The position numbers and the translations under genes are program-made. From positions 55,423,940-55,487,939 of the forward strand of contig NC_089851.1 of assembly GCF_036373705.1 (NCBI RefSeq): a DNA stretch of 64,000 bases. Reading direction: 5' to 3'. The notes under the pieces were generated by a model. That model saw only the letters and a program-made list of their open reading frames with translations, was not told the DNA's origin and did not search any database. Shown piece by piece: positions 47,442 to 61,375 of the stretch; position 1 is the first letter of the stretch; every line of letters starts with the position of its first letter. Source of the DNA: Amia ocellicauda. Taxonomy: Eukaryota; Chordata; Actinopteri; Amiiformes; Amiidae.

Positions 47442-49147
47442 GACTCTTGATATCTAACTCTCTTGCTTGCTATCGCTCCCCCAATGGTCAGTAGCATAGT
47501 AGCATAACAGCAGATCACGGACCACTGTCACTCAGATGCTTGCCTTGCCGTCCATCCATCCATCCATCTATCTATCTATCTATCAATGACTCTCGATATC
47601 TAACTCTCTTGCTTGCTATCGCTCCCCCAATGGTCAGTAGCATAGTAGCATAACAGCAGATCACGGACCACTGTCAATCAGATGCTTGCCTTGCCGTCCA
47701 TCCATCCACCCATCCATCTACCTATCTATGACTCTTGATATCTAACTCTCTTGCTTGCTATCGCTCCCCCAATGGTCAGTAGCATAGTAGCATAACAGCA
47801 GATCACGGACCACTGTCAATCAGATGCTTGCCTTGCCGTCCATCCATCCATCCATCCATCTATCTATCTATCTATGACTCTTGATATCTAACTCTCTTGC
47901 TTGATATCGCTCCCCCAATGGTCAGTAGCATAGTAGCATAACAGCAGATCTCGGACCACTGTCAATCAGATGCTTGCCTTGCCGTCCATCCATCCATCTA
48001 TCTATCTATCTATCTATGACTCTTGATATCTAACTCTCTTGCTTGCTATTGCTCCCCCAATGGTCAGTAGCATTGTAGCATAACAGCAGATCACGGACCA
48101 ATGTCAATCAGATGCTTGCCTTGCCGTCCATCCATCCATCTATCTATCTATCTATCTATGACTCTCGATATCTAACTCTCTTGCTTGCTATCGCTCCCCC
48201 AATGGTCAGTAGCATAGTAGCATAACAGCAGATCACGGACCACTGTCAATCAGATGCTTGCCTTGCCGTCCATCCATCCATCCATCTATCTATCAATCTA
48301 TCAATGACTCTCGATATCTAACTCTCTTACTTGCTATCGCTCCCCCAATGGTCAGTAGCATAGTAGCATAACAGCAGATCACGGACCACTGTCAATCAGA
48401 TGCTTGCCTTGCTGTCCATCCATCCATCTATCTATCTATCTATCTATGACTCTCGATATCTAACTCTCTTGCTTGCTATCGCTCCCCCAATGGTCAGTAG
48501 CATAGTAGCATAACAGCAGATCACGGACCACTGTCAATCAGATGCTTGCCTTGCCGTCCATCCATCCATCCATCTATCTATCAATCTATCAATGACTCTC
48601 GATATCTAACTCTCTTGCTTGCTATTGCTCCCCCAATGGTCAGTAGCATTGTAGCATAACAGCAGATCACGGACCAATGTCAATCAGATGCTTGCCTTGC
48701 CGTCCATCCATCCATCTATCTATCTATCTATCTATGACTCTCGATATCTAACTCTCTTGCTTGCTATCGCTCCCCCAATGGTCAGTAGCATAGTAGCATA
48801 ACAGCAGATCACGGACCACTGTCAATCAGATGCTTGCCTTGCCGTCCATCCATCCATCCATCTATCTATCAATCTATCAATGACTCTCGATATCTAACTC
48901 TCTTACTTGCTATCGCTCCCCCAATGGTCAGTAGCATAGTAGCATAACAGCAGATCACGGACCACTGTCAATCAGATGCTTGCCTTGCCGTCCATCCATC
49001 CATCCATCTATCTATCTATCTATCAATGACTCTCGATATCTAACTCTCTTACTTGCTATCGCTCCCCCAATGGTCAGTAGCATAGTAGCATAACAGCAGA
49101 TCACGGACCACTGTCAATCAGATGCTTGCCTTGCCGTCCATCCATCC

Positions 49148-49150
<3 letters not shown>

Positions 49151-49241
<91 letters not shown>
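49151..49241 (+). repeat. Longest TATC tract of the window (91 bp)
   Basis: About 22 uninterrupted tetranucleotides, followed by a CACTCAG monomer. Confidence 0.92.
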
Positions 49242-51815
49242 GACTCTTGATATCTAACTCTCTTGCTTGCTATCGCTCCCCCAATGGTCAGTAGCATAGT
49301 AGCATAACAGCAGATCACGGACCACTGTCACTCAGATGCTTGCCTTGCCGTCCATCCATCCATCCATCTATCTATCTATCTATCAATGACTCTCGATATC
49401 TAACTCTCTTGCTTGCTATCGCTCCCCCAATGGTCAGTAGCATAGTAGCATAACAGCAGATCACGGACCACTGTCAATCAGATGCTTGCCTTGCCGTCCA
49501 TCCATCCATCCATCTATCTATCTATCTATGACTCTTGATATCTAACTCTCTTGCTTGCTATTGCTCCCCCAATGGTCAGTAGCATTGTAGCATAACAGCA
49601 GATCACGGACCAATGTCAATCAGATGCTTGCCTTGCCGTCCATCCATCCATCTATCTATCTATCTATCTATGACTCTCGATATCTAACTCTCTTGCTTGC
49701 TATCGCTCCCCCAATGGTCAGTAGCATAGTAGCATAACAGCAGATCATGGACCACTGTCAATCAGATGCTTGCCTTGCCGTCCATCCATCCATCCATCTA
49801 TCTATCAATCTATCAATGACTCTCGATATCTAACTCTCTTACTTGCTATCGCTCACCCAATGGTCAGTAGCATAGTAGCATAACAGCAGATCACGGACCA
49901 CTGTCAATCAGATGCTTGCCTTGCCGTCCATCCATCCATCCATCTATCTATCTATCTATCAATGACTCTCGATATCTAACTCTCTTACTTGCTATCGCTC
50001 CCCCAATGGTCAGTAGCATAGTAGCATAACAGCAGATCACGGACCACTGTCAATCAGATGCTTGCCTTGCCGTCCATCCATCCATCTATCTATCTATCTA
50101 TCTATCTATCTATGACTCTTGATATCTAACTCTCTTGCTTGCTATCGCTCCCCCAATGGTCAGTAGCATAGTAGCATAACAGCAGATCACGGACCACTGT
50201 CACTCAGATGCTTGCCTTGCCGTCCATCCATCCATCCATCTATCTATCTATCTATCAATGACTCTCGATATCTAACTCTCTTGCTTGCTATCGCTCCCCC
50301 AATGGTCAGTAGCATAGTAGCATAACAGCAGATCACGGACCACTGTCAATCAGATGCTTGCCTTGCCGTCCATCCATCCACCCATCCATCTACCTATCTA
50401 TGACTCTTGATATCTAACTCTCTTGCTTGCTATCGCTCCCCCAATGGTCAGTAGCATAGTAGCATAACAGCAGATCACGGACCACTGTCAATCAGATGCT
50501 TGCCTTGCCGTCCATCCATCCATCCATCCATCTATCTATCTATCTATGACTCTCGATATCTAACTCTCTTGCTTGCTATCGCTCCCCCAATGGTCAGTAG
50601 CATAGTAGCATAACAGCAGATCTCGGACCACTGTCAATCAGATGCTTGCCTTGCCGTCCATCCATCCATCTATCTATCTATCTATCTATGACTCTTAATA
50701 TCTAACTCTCTTGCTTGCTATTGCTCCCCCAATGGTCAGTAGCATTGTAGCATAACAGCAGATCACGGACCAATGTCAATCAGATGCTTGCCTTGCCGTC
50801 CATCCATCCATCTATCTATCTATCTATCTATGACTCTCGATATCTAACTCTCTTGCTTGCTATCGCTCCCCCAATGGTCAGTAGCATAGTAGCATAACAG
50901 CAGATCACGGACCACTGTCAATCAGATGCTTGCCTTGCCGTCCATCCATCCATCCATCTATCTATCAATCTATCAATGACTCTCGATATCTAACTCTCTT
51001 ACTTGCTATCGCTCCCCCAATGGTCAGTAGCATAGTAGCATAACAGCAGATCACGGACCACTGTCAATCAGATGCTTGCCTTGCCGTCCATCCATCCATC
51101 TATCTATCTATCTATCTATGACTCTCGATATCTAACTCTCTTGCTTGCTATCGCTCCCCCAATGGTCAGTAGCATAGTAGCATAACAGCAGATCACGGAC
51201 CACTGTCAATCAGATGCTTGCCTTGCCGTCCATCCATCCATCCATCTATCTATCAATCTATCAATGACTCTCGATATCTAACTCTCTTACTTGCTATCGC
51301 TCCCCCAATGGTCAGTAGCATAGTAGCATAACAGCAGATCACGGACCACTGTCAATCAGATGCTTGCCTTGCCGTCCATCCATCCATCTATCTATCTATC
51401 TATCTATGACTCTTGATATCTAACTCTCTTGCTTGCTATTGCTCCCCCAATGGTCAGTAGCATTGTAGCATAACAGCAGATCACGGACCAATGTCAATCA
51501 GATGCTTGCCTTGCCGTCCATCCATCCATCTATCTATCTATCTATCTATGACTCTCGATATCTAACTCTCTTGCTTGCTATCGCTCCCCCAATGGTCAGT
51601 AGCATAGTAGCATAACAGCAGATCACGGACCACTGTCAATCAGATGCTTGCCTTGCCGTCCATCCATCCATCCATCTATCTATCAATCTATCAATGACTC
51701 TCGATATCTAACTCTCTTACTTGCTATCGCTCCCCCAATGGTCAGTAGCATAGTAGCATAACAGCAGATCACGGACCACTGTCAATCAGATGCTTGCCTT
51801 GCCGTCCATCCATCC

Positions 51816-51818
<3 letters not shown>

Positions 51819-51889
<71 letters not shown>
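51819..51889 (+). repeat. Expanded TATC tract (71 bp)
   Basis: Precedes a CACTCAG monomer. Confidence 0.9.
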
Positions 51890-53165
51890 GACTCTTGATA
51901 TCTAACTCTCTTGCTTGCTATCGCTCCCCCAATGGTCAGTAGCATAGTAGCATAACAGCAGATCACGGACCACTGTCACTCAGATGCTTGCCTTGCCGTC
52001 CATCCATCCATCCATCTATCTATCTATCTATCAATGACTCTCGATATCTAACTCTCTTGCTTGCTATCGCTCCCCCAATGGTCAGTAGCATAGTAGCATA
52101 ACAGCAGATCACGGACCACTGTCAATCAGATGCTTGCCTTGCCGTCCATCCATCCACCCATCCATCTACCTATCTATGACTCTTGATATCTAACTCTCTT
52201 GCTTGCTATCGCTCCCCCAATGGTCAGTAGCATAGTAGCATAACAGCAGATCACGGACCACTGTCAATCAGATGCTTGCCTTGCCGTCCATCCATCCATC
52301 CATCCATCTATCTATCTATCTATGACTCTTGATATCTAACTCTCTTGCTTGATATCGCTCCCCCAATGGTCAGTAGCATAGTAGCATAACAGCAGATCTC
52401 GGACCACTGTCAATCAGATGCTTGCCTTGCCGTCCATCCATCCATCTATCTATCTATCTATCTATGACTCTTGATATCTAACTCTCTTGCTTGCTATTGC
52501 TCCCCCAATGGTCAGTAGCATTGTAGCATAACAGCAGATCACGGACCAATGTCAATCAGATGCTTGCCTTGCCGTCCATCCATCCATCTATCTATCTATC
52601 TATCTATGACTCTCGATATCTAACTCTCTTGCTTGCTATCGCTCCCCCAATGGTCAGTAGCATAGTAGCATAACAGCAGATCACGGACCACTGTCAATCA
52701 GATGCTTGCCTTGCCGTCCATCCATCCATCCATCTATCTATCAATCTATCAATGACTCTCGATATCTAACTCTCTTACTTGCTATCGCTCCCCCAATGGT
52801 CAGTAGCATAGTAGCATAACAGCAGATCACGGACCACTGTCAATCAGATGCTTGCCTTGCCGTCCATCCATCCATCCATCTATCTATCAATCTATCAATG
52901 ACTCTCGATATCTAACTCTCTTACTTGCTATCGCTCCCCCAATGGTCAGTAGCATAGTAGCATAACAGCAGATCACGGACCACTGTCAATCAGATGCTTG
53001 CCTTGCCGTCCATCCATCCATCCATCTATCTATCTATCTATCAATGACTCTCGATATCTAACTCTCTTACTTGCTATCGCTCCCCCAATGGTCAGTAGCA
53101 TAGTAGCATAACAGCAGATCACGGACCACTGTCAATCAGATGCTTGCCTTGCCGTTTATCCATCC

Positions 53166-53168
<3 letters not shown>

Positions 53169-53231
<63 letters not shown>
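53169..53231 (+). repeat. Expanded TATC tract (63 bp)
   Basis: Preceded by a rare CCGTTTATCC; followed by a CAAGCAG monomer and only then a CACTCAG monomer, so an extra monomer seems inserted. Confidence 0.9.
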
Positions 53232-55221
53232 GACTCTTGATATCTAACTCTCTTGCTTGCTATCGCTCCCCCAATGGTCAGTAGCATAGTAGCATAACAG
53301 CAGATCACGGACCACTGTCAAGCAGATGCTTGCCTTGCCGTCCATCCATCCATCTATCTATCTATCTATCTATGACTCTTGATATCTAACTCTCTTGCTT
53401 GCTATCGCTCCCCCAATGGTCAGTAGCATAGTAGCATAACAGCAGATCACGGACCACTGTCACTCAGATGCTTGCCTTGCCGTCCATCCATCCATCCATC
53501 TATCTATCTATCTATCAATGACTCTCGATATCTAACTCTCTTGCTTGCTATCGCTCCCCCAATGGTCAGTAGCATAGTAGCATAACAGCAGATCACGGAC
53601 CACTGTCAATCAGATGCTTGCCTTGCCGTCCATCCATCCATCTATCTATCTATCTATCTATGACTCTTGATATCTAACTCTCTTGCTTGCTATCGCCCCC
53701 CCAATGGTCAGTAGCATAGTAGCATAACAGCAGATCACGGACCACTGTCAATCAGATGCTTGCCTTGCCGTCCATCCATCCATCCATCTATCTATCTATC
53801 TATCAATGACTCTCGATATCTAACTCTCTTGCTTGCTATCGCTCCCCCAATGGTCAGTAGCATAGTAGCATAACAGCAGATCACGGACCACTGTCAATCA
53901 GATGCTTGCCTTGCCGTCCATCCATCCATCTATCTATCTATCTATCTATGACTCTTGATATCTAACTCTCTTGCTTGCTATCGCTCCCCCAATGGTCAGT
54001 AGCATTGTAGCATAACAGCAGATCACGGACCACTGTCAATCAGATGCTTGCCTTGCCGTCCATCCATTCATCCATCCATCTATCTATCTATCTATCAATG
54101 ACTCTCGATATCTAACTCTCTTACTTGCTATCGCTCCCCCAATGGTCAGTAGCATAGTAGCATAACAGCAGATCACGGACCACTGTCAATCAGATGCTTG
54201 CCTTGCCGTCCATCTATCTATCTATCTATCTATGACTCTCGATATCTAACTCTCTTGCTTGCTATCGCTCCCCCAATGGTCAGTAGCATAGTAGCATAAC
54301 AGCAGATCACGGACCACTGTCACTCAGATGCTTGCCTTGCCGTCCATCCATCCATCCATCTATCTATCTATCTATCAATGACTCTCGATATCTAACTCTC
54401 TTGCTTGCTATCGCTCCCCCAATGGTCAGTAGCATAGTAGCATAACAGCAGATCACGGACCACTGTCAATCAGATGCTTGCCTTGCCGTCCATCCATCCA
54501 TCTATCTATCTATCTATCTATCTATGACTCTCGATATCTAACTCACTTGCTTGCTATCGCTCCCCCAATGGTCAGTAGCATAGTAGCATAACAGCAGATC
54601 ACGGACCACTGTCAATCAGATGCTTGCCTTGCCGTCCATCCATCCATCCATCTATCTATCTATCTATGACTCTTGATATCTAACTCTCTTGCTTGCTATT
54701 GCTCCCCCAATGGTCAGTAGCATTGTAGCATAACAGCAGATCACGGACCAATGTCAATCAGATGCTTGCCTTGCCGTCCATCCATCCATCTATCTATCTA
54801 TCTATCTATGACTCTCGATATCTAACTCTCTTGCTTGCTATCGCTCCCCCAATGGTCAGTAGCATAGTAGCATAACAGCAGATCACGGACCACTGTCAAT
54901 CAGATGCTTGCCTTGCCGTCCATCCATCCATCCATCTATCTATCAATCTATCAATGACTCTCGATATCTAACTCTCTTACTTGCTATCGCTCCCCCAATG
55001 GTCAGTAGCATAGTAGCATAACAGCAGATCACGGACCACTGTCAATCAGATGCTTGCCTTGCCGTCCATCCATCCATCCATCTATCTATCTATCTATCAA
55101 TGACTCTCGATATCTAACTCTCTTACTTGCTATCGCTCCCCCAATGGTCAGTAGCATAGTAGCATAACAGCAGATCACGGACCACTGTCAATCAGATGCT
55201 TGCCTTGCCGTCCATCCATCC

Positions 55222-55224
<3 letters not shown>

Positions 55225-55259
<35 letters not shown>
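55225..55259 (+). repeat. Expanded TATC tract (35 bp)
   Basis: Precedes a CACTCAG monomer. Confidence 0.8.
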
Positions 55260-55959
55260 GACTCTTGATATCTAACTCTCTTGCTTGCTATCGCTCCCCC
55301 AATGGTCAGTAGCATAGTAGCATAACAGCAGATCACGGACCACTGTCACTCAGATGCTTGCCTTGCCGTCCATCCATCCATCCATCTATCTATCTATCTA
55401 TCAATGACTCTCGATATCTAACTCTCTTGCTTGCTATCGCTCCCCCAATGGTCAGTAGCATAGTAGCATAACAGCAGATCACGGACCACTGTCACTCAGA
55501 TGCTTGCCTTGCCGTCCATCCATCCATCCATCTATCTATCTATCTATCAATGACTCTCGATATCTAACTCTCTTGCTTGCTATCGCTCCCCCAATGGTCA
55601 GTAGCATAGTAGCATAACAGCAGATCACGGACCACTGTCAATCAGATGCTTGCCTTGCCGTCCATCCATCCATCTATCTATCTATCTATCTATCTATGAC
55701 TCTCGATATCTAACTCACTTGCTTGCTATCGCTCCCCCAATGGTCAGTAGCATAGTAGCATAACAGCAGATCACGGACCACTGTCAATCAGATGCTTGCC
55801 TTGCCGTCCATCCATCCATCCATCTATCTATCTATCTATGACTCTTGATATCTAACTCTCTTGCTTGCTATTGCTCCCCCAATGGTCAGTAGCATTGTAG
55901 CATAACAGCAGATCACGGACCAATGTCAATCAGATGCTTGCCTTGCCGTCCATCCATCC

Positions 55960-55962
<3 letters not shown>

Positions 55963-55997
<35 letters not shown>
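55963..55997 (+). repeat. Expanded TATC tract (35 bp)
   Basis: Precedes a CACTCAG monomer of the GACTCTCG type, directly after a CCAATGTC monomer. This is a different local order from the other expansions. Confidence 0.8.
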
Positions 55998-58559
55998 GAC
56001 TCTCGATATCTAACTCTCTTGCTTGCTATCGCTCCCCCAATGGTCAGTAGCATAGTAGCATAACAGCAGATCACGGACCACTGTCACTCAGATGCTTGCC
56101 TTGCCGTCCATCCATCCATCCATCTATCTATCTATCTATCAATGACTCTCGATATCTAACTCTCTTGCTTGCTATCGCTCCCCCAATGGTCAGTAGCATA
56201 GTAGCATAACAGCAGATCACGGACCACTGTCAATCAGATGCTTGCCTTGCCGTCCATCCATCCACCCATCCATCTACCTATCTATGACTCTTGATATCTA
56301 ACTCTCTTGCTTGCTATCGCTCCCCCAATGGTCAGTAGCATAGTAGCATAACAGCAGATCACGGACCACTGTCAATCAGATGCTTGCCTTGCCGTCCATC
56401 CATCCATCCATCCATCTATCTATCTATCTATGACTCTTGATATCTAACTCTCTTGCTTGATATCGCTCCCCCAATGGTCAGTAGCATAGTAGCATAACAG
56501 CAGATCTCGGACCACTGTCAATCAGATGCTTGCCTTGCCGTCCATCCATCCATCTATCTATCTATCTATCTATGACTCTTGATATCTAACTCTCTTGCTT
56601 GCTATTGCTCCCCCAATGGTCAGTAGCATTGTAGCATAACAGCAGATCACGGACCAATGTCAATCAGATGCTTGCCTTGCCGTCCATCCATCCATCTATC
56701 TATCTATCTATCTATGACTCTCGATATCTAACTCTCTTGCTTGCTATCGCTCCCCCAATGGTCAGTAGCATAGTAGCATAACAGCAGATCACGGACCACT
56801 GTCAATCAGATGCTTGCCTTGCCGTCCATCCATCCATCCATCTATCTATCAATCTATCAATGACTCTCGATATCTAACTCTCTTACTTGCTATCGCTCCC
56901 CCAATGGTCAGTAGCATAGTAGCATAACAGCAGATCACGGACCACTGTCAATCAGATGCTTGCCTTGCCGTCCATCCATCCATCTATCTATCTATCTATC
57001 TATGACTCTCGATATCTAACTCTCTTGCTTGCTATCGCTCCCCCAATGGTCAGTAGCATAGTAGCATAACAGCAGATCACGGACCACTGTCAATCAGATG
57101 CTTGCCTTGCCGTCCATCCATCCATCCATCTATCTATCAATCTATCAATGACTCTCGATATCTAACTCTCTTACTTGCTATCGCTCCCCCAATGGTCAGT
57201 AGCATAGTAGCATAACAGCAGATCACGGACCACTGTCAATCAGATGCTTGCCTTGCCGTCCATCCATCCATCTATCTATCTATCTATCTATGACTCTTGA
57301 TATCTAACTCTCTTGCTTGCTATTGCTCCCCCAATGGTCAGTAGCATTGTAGCATAACAGCAGATCACGGACCAATGTCAATCAGATGCTTGCCTTGCCG
57401 TCCATCCATCCATCTATCTATCTATCTATCTATGACTCTCGATATCTAACTCTCTTGCTTGCTATCGCTCCCCCAATGGTCAGTAGCATAGTAGCATAAC
57501 AGCAGATCACGGACCACTGTCAATCAGATGCTTGCCTTGCCGTCCATCCATCCATCCATCTATCTATCAATCTATCAATGACTCTCGATATCTAACTCTC
57601 TTACTTGCTATCGCTCCCCCAATGGTCAGTAGCATAGTAGCATAACAGCAGATCACGGACCACTGTCAATCAGATGCTTGCCTTGCCGTCCATCCATCCA
57701 TCCATCTATCTATCTATCTATCAATGACTCTCGATATCTAACTCTCTTACTTGCTATCGCTCCCCCAATGGTCAGTAGCATAGTAGCATAACAGCAGATC
57801 ACGGACCACTGTCACTCAGATGCTTGCCTTGCCGTCCATCCATCCATCCATCTATCTATCTATCTATCTATGACTCTCGATATCTAACTCTCTTGCTTGC
57901 TATCGCTCCCCCAATGGTCAGTAGCATAGTAGCATAACAGCAGATCACGGACCACTGTCAATCAGATGCTTGCCTTGCCGTCCATCCATCCATCCATCTA
58001 TCTATCAATCTATCAATGACTCTCGATATCTAACTCTCTTACTTGCTATCGCTCCCCCAATGGTCAGTAGCATAGTAGCATAACAGCAGATCACGGACCA
58101 CTGTCAATCAGATGCTTGCCTTGCCGTCCATCCATCCATCCATCTATCTATCTATCTATCAATGACTCTCGATATCTAACTCTCTTACTTGCTAACGCTC
58201 CCCCAATGGTCAGTAGCATAGTAGCATAACAGCAGATCACGGACCACTGTCAATCAGATGCTTGCCTTGCCGTCCATCCATCCATCTATCTATCTATCTA
58301 TCTATCTATGACTCTTGATATCTAACTCTCTTGCTTGCTATCGCTCCCCCAATGGTCAGTAGCATAGTAGCATAACAGCAGATCACGGACCACTGTCACT
58401 CAGATGCTTGCCTTGCCGTCCATCCATCCATCCATCTATCTATCTATCTATCAATGACTCTCGATATCTAACTCTCTTGCTTGCTATCGCTCCCCCAATG
58501 GTCAGTAGCATAGTAGCATAACAGCAGATCACGGACCACTGTCAATCAGATGCTTGCCT

Positions 58560-61320
58560 TGCCGTCCATCCATCCATCTATCTATCTATCTATCTATGAC
58601 TCTTGATATCTAACTCTCTTGCTTGCTATCGCTCCCCCAATGGTCAGTAGCATTGTAGCATAACAGCAGATCACGGACCACTGTCAATCAGATGCTTGCC
58701 TTGCCGTCCATCCATTCATCCATCCATCTATCTATCTATCTATCAATGACTCTCGATATCTAACTCTCTTACTTGCTATCGCTCCCCCAATGGTCAGTAG
58801 CATAGTAGCATAACAGCAGATCACGGACCACTGTCAAGCAGATGCTTGCCTTGCCGTCCATCCATCCATCTATCTATCTATCTATCTATGACTCTTGATA
58901 TCTAACTCTCTTGCTTGCTATCGCTCCCCCAATGGTCAGTAGCATAGTAGCATAACAGCAGATCACGGACCACTGTCACTCAGATGCTTGCCTTGCCGTC
59001 CATCCATCCATCCATCTATCTATCTATCTATCAATGACTCTCGATATCTAACTCTCTTGCTTGCTATCGCTCCCCCAATGGTCAGTAGCATAGTAGCATA
59101 ACAGCAGATCACGGACCACTGTCAATCAGATGCTTGCCTTGCCGTCCATCCATCCATCCATCTATCTATCAATCTATCAATGACTCTCGATATCTAACTC
59201 TCTTACTTGCTATCGCTCCCCCAATGGTCAGTAGCATAGTAGCATAACAGCAGATCACGGACCACTGTCAATCAGATGCTTGCCTTGCCGTCCATCCATC
59301 CATCCATCTATCTATCTATCTATCAATGACTCTCGATAATTAACTCTCTTACTTGCTATCGCTCCCCCAATGGTCAGTAGCATAGTAGCATAACAGCAGA
59401 TCACGGACCACTGTCAATCAGATGCTTGCCTTGCCGTCCATCCATCCATCCATCTATCTATCAATCTATCAATGACTCTCGATATCTAACTCTCTTACTT
59501 GCTATCGCTCCCCCAATGGTCAGTAGCATAGTAGCATAACAGCAGATCACGGACCACTGTCAATCAGATGCTTGCCTTGCCGTCCATCCATCCATCCATC
59601 TATCTATCTATCTATCAATGACTCTCGATATCTAACTCTCTTACTTGCTATCGCTCCCCCAATGGTCAGTAGCATAGTAGCATAACAGCAGATCACGGAC
59701 CACTGTCACTCAGATGCTTGCCTTGCCGTCCATCCATCCATCCATCTATCTATCTATCTATCTATGACTCTCGATATCTAACTCTCTTGCTTGCTATCGC
59801 TCCCCCAATGGTCAGTAGCATAGTAGCATAACAGCAGATCACGGACCACTGTCAATCAGATGCTTGCCTTGCCGTCCATCCATCCATCCATCTATCTATC
59901 AATCTATCAATGACTCTCGATATCTAACTCTCTTACTTGCTATCGCTCCCCCAATGGTCAGTAGCATAGTAGCATAACAGCAGATCACGGACCACTGTCA
60001 ATCAGATGCTTGCCTTGCCGTCCATCCATCCATCCATCTATCTATCTATCTATCAATGACTCTCGATATCTAACTCTCTTACTTGCTATCGCTCCCCCAA
60101 TGGTCAGTAGCATAGTAGCATAACAGCAGATCACGGACCACTGTCAATCAGATGCTTGCCTTGCCGTCCATCCATCCATCTATCTATCTATCTATCTATC
60201 TATGACTCTTGATATCTAACTCTCTTGCTTGCTATCGCTCCCCCAATGGTCAGTAGCATAGTAGCATAACAGCAGATCACGGACCACTGTCACTCAGATG
60301 CTTGCCTTGCCGTCCATCCATCCATCCATCTATCTATCTATCTATCAATGACTCTCGATATCTAACTCTCTTGCTTGCTATCGCTCCCCCAATGGTCAGT
60401 AGCATAGTAGCATAACAGCAGATCACGGACCACTGTCAATCAGATGCTTGCCTTGCCGTCCATCCATCCATCTATCTATCTATCTATCTATGACTCTTGA
60501 TATCTAACTCTCTTGCTTGCTATCGCTCCCCCAATGGTCAGTAGCATTGTAGCATAACAGCAGATCACGGACCACTGTCAATCAGATGCTTGCCTTGCCG
60601 TCCATCCATTCATCCATCCATCTATCTATCTATCTATCAATGACTCTCGATATCTAACTCTCTTACTTGCTATCGCTCCCCCAATGGTCAGTAGCATAGT
60701 AGCATAACAGCAGATCACGGACCACTGTCAAGCAGATGCTTGCCTTGCCGTCCATCCATCCATCTATCTATCTATCTATCTATGACTCTTGATATCTAAC
60801 TCTCTTGCTTGCTATCGCTCCCCCAATGGTCAGTAGCATAGTAGCATAACAGCAGATCACGGACCACTGTCACTCAGATGCTTGCCTTGCCGTCCATCCA
60901 TCCATCCATCTATCTATCTATCTATCAATGACTCTCGATATCTAACTCTCTTGCTTGCTATCGCTCCCCCAATGGTCAGTAGCATAGTAGCATAACAGCA
61001 GATCACGGACCACTGTCAATCAGATGCTTGCCTTGCCGTCCATCCATCCATCCATCTATCTATCAATCTATCAATGACTCTCGATATCTAACTCTCTTAC
61101 TTGCTATCGCTCCCCCAATGGTCAGTAGCATAGTAGCATAACAGCAGATCACGGACCACTGTCAATCAGATGCTTGCCTTGCCGTCCATCCATCCATCCA
61201 TCTATCTATCTATCTATCAATGACTCTCGATAATTAACTCTCTTACTTGCTATCGCTCCCCCAATGGTCAGTAGCATAGTAGCATAACAGCAGATCACGG
61301 ACCACTGTCAATCAGATGCT
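58560..61320 (+). repeat. Satellite duplication with a period of about 1,894 bp
   Basis: Rare variants recur together at about the same spacing: CCATTCATCC near 58,714 and 60,609; CAAGCAG near 58,839 and 60,731; GATAATTAAC at 59,335 and 61,229. About 13 monomers were duplicated as one block. A related CCATTCATCC monomer returns near 63,369. Limits are approximate. Confidence 0.75.
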
Positions 61321-61341
61321 TGCCTTGCCGTCCATCCATCC

Positions 61342-61375
<34 letters not shown>

